Of a stretch of 64,000 nucleotides of DNA, positions 49,130 through 59,530 are shown in pieces. A program made the position numbers and the translations under genes. Each line of letters opens with the position of its first letter. Positions within the stretch are counted from its first letter, which is position 1. The notes beneath the pieces were generated by a model. That model saw only the letters and a list, made by a program, of their open reading frames with translations. It was not told the DNA's origin and searched no databases. The DNA is from Petrolisthes cinctipes (taxonomy: Eukaryota; Arthropoda; Malacostraca; Decapoda; Porcellanidae), in assembly GCA_033782935.1 (NCBI GenBank), contig JAWQEG010004702.1, forward strand, positions 62,001-126,000, given 5' to 3'.

Positions 49130-50932
49130 CTAGGGCAATGACTCCACCAATCCAACCTGTGCTGTCCCGTTAAATAAATTACAACTCACCCTACACTCCA
49201 CCAAAGGAACCGTCAGGGAGCCTCCTACTCCCCTGAGCAAAACAAAGTCCTTGGACCTCACCTCAACATGTTTCGGTCTTACCCACAGAGTAATTGTAGA
49301 ACCAGTGTCTCGGAGTATCTTAACAGGATGCTGGGATTCCCCCAGCTTGACCAACCCATCAGAACGATACGGAGCATAACAATCCTCAGCCGCAGCATCT
49401 GTAGCTACCGACTGGACAACAGCTCCTGTAACATCAGACATGGGAACAGCATCCGCTGCACCCTTCCCTCCTTCTGAAAGAACTCTATCTTTAGAAGTGG
49501 GCAAAACAGAGTTATCCCTACTATCCTTTCGGGGCTTAGAAACTGTGACAATAGCCCTGTCACAAGAAACAAAATTGGTTGGCCTAACAACTCCTGCCTT
49601 TCTCCAACATCGGTCTACAGTATGCCCTGTTTTGTGGCAATAAGTATTTGTGAAAGTTCGTGTCCAAGGTTTGTGTGGAGTGCGTGTAGGTGTTTGTGCA
49701 TGTGAGATACCCGGAGGACTGGGACTAGTGACATGAGTGCTTTTAGAATTCGGGGAGACATCGCTATCATAGGTTTTATTATTGGTGGTTGGAGGGGGTC
49801 TATTTTGGCCTTTGTCTTTGGCTTTAAACTGCTTCCTGACTAAAACGTATTCATCAGCATAAACTGCAGCTTCCTCAGCTGTCTTTACTCTCTTATCACT
49901 TATAAACATCTGCAAATCTGGCTCCATCTGGCTCAGAAATTGCTCCAACTTAACCAACTCCTCCAACCTACAATAATTACCTTCTACTCTCTCACTTCTT
50001 ATCCATGCTAGAAATAGGTCACTCTGATATTTCATAAATTCAGTCCATGTCTCATTAGGACGTTTCTTACTATTACGGTACTTCTGTCTGTAAGCTTCTG
50101 GTCTTAATTCATACGTCCTTAGTACTGCAGACTTTAACGTTTCATAATCCAAAGATTCCTGAAAACTGAGAGCATCAAATGCTCTTAAAGCTTTACCACA
50201 AAATACTGACTGTGCTAGCGTTGACCATCGTTCCTTCGGCCACCCACTACCCTCTGCTACTTTCTCAAACCTCTGGAAAAATTCAGCAACATGGTCCTCA
50301 TCAAACTTAGGAACCAACCTGTGCTGTTCTGATGACCCTCCCGACACAACCGGTCGTCGTGGCTCATGGTCCACTTTATGTTTCTCCAACTCCAATTCCA
50401 GTCTCTTTTGTTCGAATTCTAACTTCTTTTGCTCTCTCTCAGACTCTAATCTCATTTGCTCTCTCTCAAACTCCAACTGAGCTCTCCTTTCCTCACTCTC
50501 AGACTCTAATCTCCTTTGCTCTCCCTCAGACTCTAACCTCCTTTGCTCTCTCTCAAGCTGTAATTGTAGCATACGGAACTCATGGTCACGCGCAGCTTGG
50601 TCATTCCCAAATTGTTTATTCGGAATCACAGTGGTTTCAAGCAAATCAGAATGTGCAGACCAGTCACTTACGACAGAAACATTATCCTTCCTCTCAACAA
50701 AATCATACAAATCAGTGCCGCATAGATGGTGGCAAATCAGGTTAGCTAGTGGAAATGCGTTGGAACTTTCAAAGGCAAGTTCCAACTTCTGTGCAACAAG
50801 TAATAATTCCTCTCTCCTTAGTGCTCTTACTCTCTCGGGATTAGGACTTGATTTAATAAAATCTGCAGCATCCTGCTCAGAAGTGAGATGAAGTGGAGCC
50901 CACTTTTCACTAGCCACACCCTGAGTCTCCAT
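49130..50932 (-). CDS. Gmr1-like Gag and protease
   Basis: 600 codons. N-terminus METQGVASEKWAPLHLTSEQ; RREELLLVAQKLELAFESS; a long Glu/Arg coiled coil of repeated REQRRLESE units (about residues 120-195); a SCAN-like capsid segment FFQRFEKVAEGSGWPKERWS and LRTYELRPEAYRQKYRNSKK (about 230-380); knuckle region YCHKTGHTVDRCW in which the first Cys position is Asn; and an aspartic protease with active site KILRDTGSTITLW (about 545). The frame ends at a single TAG (49130-49132), after which the same frame continues into pol. Confidence 0.9.
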   Translation of the reverse strand: METQGVASEKWAPLHLTSEQDAADFIKSSPNPERVRALRREELLLVAQKLELAFESSNAFPLANLICHHLCGTDLYDFVERKDNVSVVSDWSAHSDLLETTVIPNKQFGNDQAARDHEFRMLQLQLEREQRRLESEGEQRRLESESEERRAQLEFEREQMRLESEREQKKLEFEQKRLELELEKHKVDHEPRRPVVSGGSSEQHRLVPKFDEDHVAEFFQRFEKVAEGSGWPKERWSTLAQSVFCGKALRAFDALSFQESLDYETLKSAVLRTYELRPEAYRQKYRNSKKRPNETWTEFMKYQSDLFLAWIRSERVEGNYCRLEELVKLEQFLSQMEPDLQMFISDKRVKTAEEAAVYADEYVLVRKQFKAKDKGQNRPPPTTNNKTYDSDVSPNSKSTHVTSPSPPGISHAQTPTRTPHKPWTRTFTNTYCHKTGHTVDRCWRKAGVVRPTNFVSCDRAIVTVSKPRKDSRDNSVLPTSKDRVLSEGGKGAADAVPMSDVTGAVVQSVATDAAAEDCYAPYRSDGLVKLGESQHPVKILRDTGSTITLWVRPKHVEVRSKDFVLLRGVGGSLTVPLVECRVSCNLFNGTAQVGLVESLP

Positions 50933-51050
50933 TGCTCACTAACTATTAGGCAAGGTACACAAAAAATGGAAAAATGCAATGCAAGAAAAAAGTTATGCAA
51001 CAGTAATACAATGATAGTACACAAGTCTCAGTTCAGCAAAAATTGGAAAT

Positions 51051-51066
51051 CCTGGCGAGGTCGCCA
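51051..51066 (-). promoter_or_regulatory. Gmr1-like element primer binding site
   Basis: Minus strand TGGCGACCTCGCCAGG, seven bases from the 5' LTR. tRNA not assigned. Confidence 0.8.
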
Positions 51067-51073
51067 ATTTATA

Positions 51074-52262
51074 TGTTACGGACGGAGGGTAGAGATACAG
51101 TACAGTACTAGTCACTAGACTAGACTTACTCCAAAGTTAGCTATCAACAGAATAAAGTAGCACTGGGTGGCAGGTATCTGACTATCAAGGTTATGAATTA
51201 GAAGTAAAAGTACAAACCCAGCCTGTATGAAAGATTGCTAACTCAACCCTAAAGACACCGTCCATACATATACCCAGATTCGGTTATAATGAATAAATGA
51301 TGATAGAGAAACTACTCAGATTTTCTATAATATATAATGACAATATGAACTAACACAAAGACATACAAGTAACACAGAAAGAATTATTAAATGAAATCAG
51401 GATTCCCAACTATGACAGAACGTGAGACAGAGCACCCAAAATATATATAATACACTTGCAATAATCACACAACAACTTACTACCACTCTGCCATCACTTC
51501 AATACACAAGGCTCTAGGCACACACGTAAGCCTAGAAGTAGTTTATCAATAACACTGGCACATCACTGGCATATATAGTAAACAAACATCAATGCATCAC
51601 ACACATGTAATAATATAATAATAAAATATCAATACCCAAATATATATATATAGTAATAATAGTAATAGTAGTAATAGTAGTAATACGAGAGTGACCCCTA
51701 AGTTACTTGTGAGAAGAAAGTAGAAGTAAACAATTATACTTAACAAAAATACGTCTGCGAGTCTGCTCCCGAATCTCACCACACTCAATGACTTACAAAA
51801 CACAAGCTAGCTGTTCCAGTTCCCAAAGATATCTGAAGTAACAAGGCCTAAGCCTCGCTCTTATATACTCTCGGCTTGACAAAGAAAGCGTGCCGGTTTC
51901 AACAGAGCTACAGGAACGTCTCCGAACCTGTTCGTTAACACAGACTTAAACACACTATACTCATATGTTCCCTCCCAAGAAACTATGGGTAGTCCCACGT
52001 AATGAAAACGGACACTCATCACGCTACTTGCGAGAGAAGGCGAGAGAAAGCGTACGAATCTAGAGAACATAGCTGGTTATGACATACCCGACCTTTCGAC
52101 ACCTACACTTAAAGAAAATGGAATAATAAATGAATTAAATTCGCACACAACACATCCGGGTGGGGGCCTCAGCTACCACACTCACAACCACATCCACAGT
52201 CACTGTCAAAAATAGATAGCAACACTTATAAATCAATAATAATAATTCACACACACGTAACA
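51074..52262 (-). repeat. Gmr1-like gypsy 5' LTR (about 1189 bp)
   Basis: TGTTACGGACGGAGGGTAGA to CACACGTAACA. It differs from the other LTR by numerous substitutions and short indels, including TA and AGT microsatellite length. Flanks (CATAT and GTATG) are not a perfect duplication. Confidence 0.93.
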
Positions 52263-52480
52263 GTATGTATTAGCTATAGTAATGTTATAATACAATTTTA
52301 ATACACAGATGACATATATACCTAACATGGTAAATTATGTATTTATGTATGTATGTATGTATTAGCTATAGTAATGTTACAATACAATTTTAATACACAG
52401 ATGACAGATATACCTAACATATGGTAAATTATGTATGTATGTATGTATGTATATATGTATGTATGTGAAGGAAGCATAAC
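52263..52480. repeat. MITE-3 interior, tandem duplicate, with (GTAT)n
   Basis: GTATGTATTAGCTATAGTAA...GGTAAATTATGTAT occurs twice (52263-52350, 52355-52440) and is the inverse of 37600-37685. Confidence 0.85.
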
Positions 52481-52494
52481 ACACTGTGCTTCTT

Positions 52495-53025
52495 AAGGGG
52501 GTGCGGGGTTAGGGGGTTGGGGTTTGGGGGGGGTTCAGGGGGTGCGGGAATAGGGGGACAGGCTTTGTGGGGGTGGGGGGTGCGGGAGTAGGGGGACAGG
52601 CTTTGGGGGGGGGGGGGTTAGGGGGTGCGGGAATAGGGGACAGGATTTCGGGGGGGGTTAGGGGGTGCGGGAATTGGGGGACTGGCTTTGTGGGGGTGGG
52701 GGGTGCGGGAGTAGGGGGACAGGCATTGGGGGGGATTTGGGGGGTGCGGGAGTAGGGGGACAGGCTTTGTTGGGGGGGGTTAGGGGGTGCGGGAGGAGCC
52801 TGTCCCCTACTCCCGCACCCCCCTGAACCCCCCCCCAGGCCTGTCACCTACTCCTGCACCCCCCTGAACCCCCCCCCAAGCCTGTCACCTACTCCTGCAC
52901 CCCCCTGAACCCCCCCCAAGCCTGCCCCCCTACTCCCTCACCCTCCTAACCACCCCCCAAGCCTGCCTCCCTACTGCCGCACCCCCCTAAACCCCCCCCC
53001 AAAGCCTGTCCCCCTACTCCCACAC
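52495..53025. repeat. G-rich/C-rich palindromic minisatellite, copy 3 (largest)
   Basis: G-rich units GGGGGTGCGGGAGTAGGGGG ACAGGCTTTG on 52495-52795 (about six), then C-rich inverted units CCTGTCACCTACTCCTGCAC (about six) on 52797-53020. Confidence 0.94.
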
Positions 53026-53028
53026 CAC

Positions 53029-53444
53029 ATTAAATTTGATACATGTAAAATAATATTATATTATTATTATTTTATATTATTATTATTTTATATTATTATT
53101 ATTTTATATTATTATTATTTTATATTATTATTTTATATTATTATTATTATATTATTATTATTATTATTATTATTTTATATTATTATTTTTTTATATTATT
53201 ATTATTATTATTTTATATTATTATTTTATATTATTATTATTTTATATTATTATTTTATATTATTATTATTTTATATTATTATTATTTTATATCATTATTT
53301 TATATTATTATTTTATATTATTATTATTTTATATTATTATTATTTTATATCATTATTTTATATTATTATTTTATATTATTATTATTTTATATTATTATTT
53401 TATATTATTATTTTATTTTATATTATTTTACATGTATCAAATTT
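53029..53444. repeat. AT array (TTTTATATTATTATT)n enclosed by inverted ends
   Basis: CACATTAAATTTGATACATG TAAAATAATAT at the left and its inverse at 53412-53444 bound roughly 350 bp of ATTATTTTATATT units. The enclosed array looks like a MITE interior expanded as a satellite. Confidence 0.85.
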
Positions 53445-53534
53445 AATGTGTAATTATTGTAATATTTTTCAGTGATTTATACAATTTTATATTCCTGTAC
53501 TGTCTTATAATAATACAAAGAAATACAAAAATTA

Positions 53535-53539
<5 letters not shown>

Positions 53540-53573
<34 letters not shown>

Positions 53574-53705
53574 TACACATACACTCTCTCTCACACACAC
53601 ACACACACACGTACACTCTCTCTCTCACACACACACACACGTACACTCTCTCTCACTCATACACACACGTACACTCTCTCTCACATACACACACACACAC
53701 TCTCG

Positions 53706-53739
<34 letters not shown>

Positions 53740-53875
53740 CTCTCTCACACACATACACACGTACACTCTCTCTCACACACACACACGTACACTCTCTCTC
53801 TATCACACACACACACACACAGACTCTCTCACACACACACACACTCTCTCTCTCACACACACACACACACGTACA

Positions 53876-53906
<31 letters not shown>

Positions 53907-53998
53907 ACACACACACAAACCTACACTCTCTCTCTCTAACATACACACACACGTACACTCTCTCCCTCTCTCTCTCTCTCTCACAGACTCTCTCTACC
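53540..53998. repeat. (CT)n/(CA)n compound microsatellite with ACACGTACACTCTC units
   Basis: Alternating CTCTCTCT and CACACACA blocks joined by CGTACACTCTCTC, about twelve cycles. Confidence 0.95.
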
Positions 53999-54062
53999 TA
54001 CATGTGAGGGTGTGGTTGGTGGTAGGGTGTGTTGTTGACATCTGGGGTGGGTTGGGTTGGTC

Positions 54063-54422
54063 ATTGCTGTAACACTCTCCACATTTTGTTTTGTAATATG
54101 TAGAGATAAATACATACACTAATACAAGGATTCATAGATGGATAGATAGATAATTTTATTGTCTATTAGATGGTGCAAACGGAAAATAGATAAATAGAAG
54201 GGCAGCAGAGTAATTAGAAGAATAAAAAAAATATTGTCAAAACTTGTGAAAATTGCTGTAAGACTGTCCAGATGTTTTGTAATCTGTACACATAAATACA
54301 TACATTAATACAAACATACATAGATGGGTAGATAGATAATTTTATGGGCTATTAGATGGTGCAAACGGAAAATGGATATATAGAAAGACAACCGAGTATT
54401 TAGAATAATAAAAAAATTAAAA
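54063..54422. repeat. Two-copy ~185-bp tandem duplication
   Basis: TTGCTGTAACACTCTCCACA...TAGATAATTTTATTGTCTAT TAGATGGTGCAAACGGAAAA...AATAAAAAAA is repeated at 54250-54422. The element type is unknown; GATAGATAATTTTATTGTCT may be the 3' end of a retroposon. Confidence 0.8.
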
Positions 54423-54475
54423 ATGGCTGTGGCCACCACCGCCATTAACAATAACACACTCACACAGAAATTGCA

Positions 54476-54610
54476 ACTATGGCCGTATTCAAGAACATCC
54501 GTGGTGTGTACGATGGTGTGGTACTGTACGACGGCTCTGTGGTTTGTCTATGGACCCATCGTATCGGTACCATGCATCGTATGCAGCACCAACGTTCTTG
54601 AATAGCATAT
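54476..54610. mobile_element. Small MITE (ends TATGGCCGTATTCAAGAACA)
   Basis: TATGGCCGTATTCAAGAACA at the left and AACGTTCTTGAATAGCATAT at the right form an imperfect inverted pair; the interior CGATGGTGTGGTACTGTACG / CGTATCGGTACCATGCATCG is also partly palindromic. Confidence 0.7.
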
Positions 54611-54639
54611 AAACAAATGGACTTACCATGCTTGTTTTT

Positions 54640-54835
54640 CTCTCTATGGCCAAAAATTTACCTTAAATTTCCTTAGATTATCAAAATGTTTACCTTAGAT
54701 TTCCTTAGAGAATACAAAAATTACCTTAGATTTCCCCAGGTTTAATGAGTTTTATGCCGATTTTCCTTAGATGGTCAAAATATTACCTTAAAAATCCCCA
54801 CATTTATGCTACTCTGGGGTAATTACCTTAAGAAT
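54640..54835 (+). repeat. Minisatellite of TTACCTTAGATTTCCTTAGA units
   Basis: About six imperfect units of 30-45 bp. Confidence 0.75.
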
Positions 54836-54869
54836 GGTAATGGTGGAGACAGGCAGGGTTGTAAAGCCG

Positions 54870-55325
54870 ACATGCACAAAGTAAATATATAAGATAATTA
54901 ATTATTTTTTAAAATATATTATTTTAATTAAAATTAGTATAATAATTACATTTTTAATTCTTTCTAAGGTCAAACGAGTATGTAAGTTTTAAATTATAAT
55001 TATATATATAAAATCCATGATAATTAATTTTTTTTTAAATTAAATATATTATTTTAATTAAAATACATATACATATACAGACAGACAGACATACAGAGAG
55101 ACATAGACATATACATACATACATACATATACAGACAGACAGACATACAGACATAGCCATAAGTTTAATACATGTATAATAATACAGAGGTATACACTAA
55201 TTATATACATGTAAAGTATAGTAGTGTATACTGTATACTGTACTGTATACTGTACTGTAATGTATGTATAGACAGACAGACATACAGAGAGACATAGACA
55301 TATACATACATACATACATATATAC
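54870..55325. repeat. AT-rich tract and (ACAG)n/(TACA)n microsatellites
   Basis: TACAGACAGACAGACATACA occurs near 55076, 55130 and 55265 with CATAGACATATACATACATA. No gene. Confidence 0.85.
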
Positions 55326-55549
55326 ACCGTTGTTCTCCCATATACTTTAGATTAACACTATAGGAGTATACTGGAAACATTGAGAAAAATAACATTAATT
55401 TTATTCACAAACAATATGCATCTCACTCAAGTACATGGAATACATTGACAATATTAACTTGACACAATACATTAACAATTGGTTCTGTTCTCCCAACTTA
55501 ATTAAGTAATACAAAAATAATCACCTTAATACTAGACCTTAAATATATA

Positions 55550-55830
55550 TTAAACCTTAATGCTACTTACAAATATTTCACCAACCCCGTCACCACCACA
55601 ATGCATCACCAATCCACCCGGACCACAAGAAGCAGAGGGAATGTCTGAAACGTCGACTTCCTGCCCTTATATACCCTGTTGAAGACATGACGTATGTGTA
55701 TCTTAGATGCCTGAACCAATGAAACAACTCCCTTAATGCGGGAAAACTTCTTGACCAATACCACGGATAAACACATGCACACACACACACTCTGCCATTG
55801 GTTGCCTTTCCTCGCTCGTTCCCTTGCCAG
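55550..55830 (-). promoter_or_regulatory. Promoter-like segment (CCAAT boxes, TATATAAGG, splice-donor-like GTAAGT)
   Basis: On minus: CCAATGG (55796 region), GTATTGGTCAAG (55755), TCATTGGTTCAGG (55720), then TATATAAGG at about 55665-55673, and ~100 bp further GAAATATTTGTAAGTAGC (55560-55575). The spacing fits a Pol II promoter with a short first exon. No coding exon is seen, so it could be the 5' end of a retroelement. Confidence 0.35.
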
Positions 55831-55899
55831 ATGATGGTAGTTAATGTATTCCCCTAACAGGTAGTTAAGGCTGGTTCAGGCCACTCGTGCTTCTCGTCA

Positions 55900-56300
55900 C
55901 AATAATAATAATTATTATTATTATTATAATTATGTACTGTTTGTAATGAATTTGTACATAACAAAGTTTTAACCCAACATAGAGAAGCTTGCCTATGAAT
56001 CAGTGTTAAAAATCTCATTAACAACACTGTGTTATATAGGCTATCTCAGAGTTAGAAAAAGTGAGTGTTGTAAACCTCTCTCAACGTTGATAATGGTTTG
56101 TAAAATTAACTTATTGTTACTGTGTTAAGTTGTTGTCCAATACTCCTTGTACCCTGATGGTCCACTACTATTACCCATGACTGTACATTACTCACCAGTA
56201 GCTATAAACACTCCTTGAAATTGTAGTGATCTATGTTAAATTTAAAACAAATACAAATAGTGATTACCTCTTGTTAATTAAAATAACCTTCATAGTTACA
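55900..56300. other. Non-coding, (ATT)n at 55905-55935
   Basis: No gene or repeat family recognised. Confidence 0.4.
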
Positions 56301-56304
56301 TTAT

Positions 56305-56370
56305 GTCCCCTACTCCCACACACCCCTAACTCCCCCCTAAACCCCCAAGCCTGTCCCCCTACTCTCCATG
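56305..56370. repeat. Remnant of the C-rich array family
   Basis: CCCCTACTCCCACACACCCC followed by AACCCCCAAGCCTGTCCCCC: one to two units of the array seen at 38935, 40048 and 52495. Confidence 0.75.
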
Positions 56371-56771
56371 ATGTAGGTATCCTCAACACCCTCACAACAA
56401 TAATGAAAATTATTATTAATTTATCATGTTTCATAACTAGCATTATTGCAAATAAATAGTAATAGTAATAGATTACCAAGTAATAGTAATGTAATAGATG
56501 ACTACTAAAATAATAATAATAGTAATATAAAGCCCCTGTAATAAACTCTATGTCTGGTTTATAGTATTCTAACTTTCATATCAAATAAAATAAAGTGACA
56601 TGTAATTTAACTTTAAGGCAGGCAAAAAATACACACAAACAGAATAAATTAAATTACCTGTGAATAATGGAGTGTGAAGTGATTGAGTAAGGTACACCAG
56701 TTGACAGCTGTATACTCCTGTTGTATTACTGGAAATGTAAGGTATTGTATTAATATCAAGATATGTAAAGT

Positions 56772-56885
<114 letters not shown>

Positions 56886-57114
56886 AATACATACATACAC
56901 AATCTTTCTTATACACATACATACATATATATACATACTGTAGATACATACATACATATATATATGTATATACTGTATATATATACATACATAAATACGT
57001 ACAGCTCCGGATAGATCAATGGTCCACACCCCATCCATCAGCGACTTGGCTTGGGCCTGGTCGGATCTGGTAACAATTGCAGGTGGAGGGAGGGGGGATG
57101 TTAGTGGGAGGAGG

Positions 57115-57516
57115 AGAGATACTTCTAGTATCAAAACTACTCTTGTAAGAAATAATGCCACTGTTCAGCCCCAAGCAGGAGTATACAAAATTCCTTGCAA
57201 AGACTGTGACTTAGTTTATATAGGTGAAACTGGGAGATCTTTAGATGTTAGAATGAAAGAACATAAACGAGATATGACGAATTGTAACACAAATAATGCT
57301 AACTTTGTCCATGCATATGACAACAACCACTGTATTGATTGGAATTCTGGTAAAATGATAATTAAGTGCAACAATTTCAAGAAACGTAGAATATTAGAAT
57401 CAGTATGTATACAACACTATAAAAAATTTAACTTAAATGAAGGTATGTTCAAACTAGATCCATCAATGAGAGCACTAGTGGTCAAATCCCTCCCAGATGT
57501 GGGGTCGGATCCCTGA
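57115..57516 (+). pseudogene. Penelope-like element, GIY-YIG endonuclease domain (5'-truncated)
   Basis: In the plus frame that ends at 57516: [40 protein letters not shown] shows GVY...YIG (the GIY-YIG signature) with a CX2C pair, VRMKEHKRDM with the catalytic Arg and a His, NFVHAYDNNHCIDWNSGKMI and RRILESVCIQHYKK with the conserved Glu, then FNLNEGMFKLDPSM. This is the C-terminal nuclease of Penelope-like retroelements, which nicks DNA for reverse transcription. The RT domain is absent; codons upstream of ~57115 (from 57019) are unrelated GC-rich sequence. The domain itself is intact. Confidence 0.88.
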
Positions 57517-57720
57517 GGAATGGCCAGGTCAGGTCGGTTGGGTGAGGTGAAGTGAGGTGTGGTCTGTCTGTCATCAGAACACACCTTGTCCCTCCCTCCC
57601 CCTGTCAGCTACTTATTTTCCTTTCATGTTTCATTCAACTCTGTACTGCTGAAGAGGGAGGTAGTTGCCTCCGAAACGTCCATATTAAATACTTTTTGTC
57701 TATAAAAAAGTGGGTTTTTC
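57517..57720 (+). other. Penelope-like 3' region with a hammerhead-like motif
   Basis: At 57649-57680 the order CTGAAGA, hairpin GGAGG-TAGTTG-CCTCC, GAAACGTC resembles a type I hammerhead ribozyme core (CUGANGA, stem II, GAAA, UH). Stem III would be only AC/GU with no loop, so folding alone is doubtful. Penelope-like elements are known to carry hammerhead motifs near their ends. Confidence 0.4.
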
Positions 57721-57886
57721 TTAGAATATATACATACATACAATATTATTAATAATACATATATACATACATACATACAAGATTATTAATAATACATACA
57801 TACATACAAGATTATCAATAATACATACATACATACAATATTATTATTAATACATACATACATACATACATCTATTTCTCTCTATT

Positions 57887-57929
<43 letters not shown>

Positions 57930-58160
57930 TTTTCCGACTGTACAATCTAAAAAAAAATATTTAAAATGATAATAAATGAATAAATGAAAAAATAAATATA
58001 AAAATACACACATAGAAATATACACATATACATACACATACATACATACACACACATACATACACACACACACATACATACAAACACACACACATACACA
58101 CACACACACACATACACACACACACATATATATATACATATACATACATACATACATTTT
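57721..58160. repeat. (TACA)n, (GA)n and (CA)n microsatellites
   Basis: TACATACATACA AGATTATTAATAATA units at 57730-57870, GA run 57894-57922, CACACATACATA run 58005-58157. Confidence 0.93.
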
Positions 58161-58475
58161 TTATATTAACATTGAATAATAAATAATTTATTTTATTCTA
58201 CTTCATTGGTTAAGAAATAGATTATTAATAATTGCTAAGTATCTTTAATCTATTATTAACAATGTTCTTCTTAACTAAATAAACATAAATCACAATAATT
58301 TTTTAATAATAAATTTTGTAATTACTGTAATTATTTTTCTTCCATTTGATATTTTTGGCTTCAAAATAATTACCTTATGTTATTCTAATACAACAAAATA
58401 ACTTATTTCTTATTTAATTAAAAAAATATATTGTAAATATGTAATAATGAGATTTTTTAACAAATAACAATAATT
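58161..58475. other. AT-rich non-coding
   Basis: No gene, no clear repeat. Confidence 0.5.
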
Positions 58476-58520
58476 TTATTATTATTATTATTTTTATTAT
58501 TATTATTATTTTTATTATTA

Positions 58521-58564
<44 letters not shown>

Positions 58565-58586
58565 GTTATTTTTATTTTTATTATTA

Positions 58587-58652
<66 letters not shown>
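58476..58652. repeat. (ATT)n microsatellite
   Basis: Long ATT/TTTATT tract. Confidence 0.96.
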
Positions 58653-58653
<1 letters not shown>

Positions 58654-58689
58654 GATATTTATTGAAGTATTCTGAAGTATAGTTATACT

Positions 58690-59225
58690 GTATAATTACA
58701 TTTGTATATATGTATGTATGTATATAATTATGTATGTATTGTTAAGTTAATAGTTTTTTTAATATGTTTTATGATTATATGTTTTATTATATACATATAC
58801 ATACATACATATACATACATACATACATACACACACATACACATATATACATACATAGAATTCAAAGTACACACATACACTTTCACAAATTAATATACAT
58901 TCATACATACATACTATTCAAAATACATATATACATACACACAGAAATATATATACATACATACATAGCAAAAATACACACATTCATACATACATACATA
59001 TACTTACATACATACACAAAATTCAAAACACATAAATATACATACATACAGAAATATATACATGCATACACACACATAAATATACATACATATACATACA
59101 TACACAGAAATATATACATACATACCCAAAAATCATACATATACATACATACACAAAACCCAAAATTCTAAATACACACACATTTATACATACATACAGA
59201 CACACACATTTATACATATACATAT
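58690..59225. repeat. (TACA)n-rich tract with ATTCAAAATACA spacers
   Basis: CATACATACATA blocks with about six spacers of the type AGAATTCAAAGTACA / AAATTCAAAACACA, so a higher-order minisatellite. The same spacer recurs at 62120 and 62275. Confidence 0.9.
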
Positions 59226-59289
59226 AGTATAAATATATAATAACATAATAGAAATTTGTGGATAAAATAAAATAAAATAAAAGAAACCT

Positions 59290-59432
59290 TAATTATTATA
59301 TGATTTTTTTTTTAGGTATTAATTTTTTTTAAGTATTAATTTTTTTAAGTATTATTTTTTTTCAGTATTAATTTTTATAAGTATTACTATTTTTTTAAGT
59401 ATTAATTTTTTTTTTAAGTTTTAATGTTTCTT

Positions 59433-59530
<98 letters not shown>

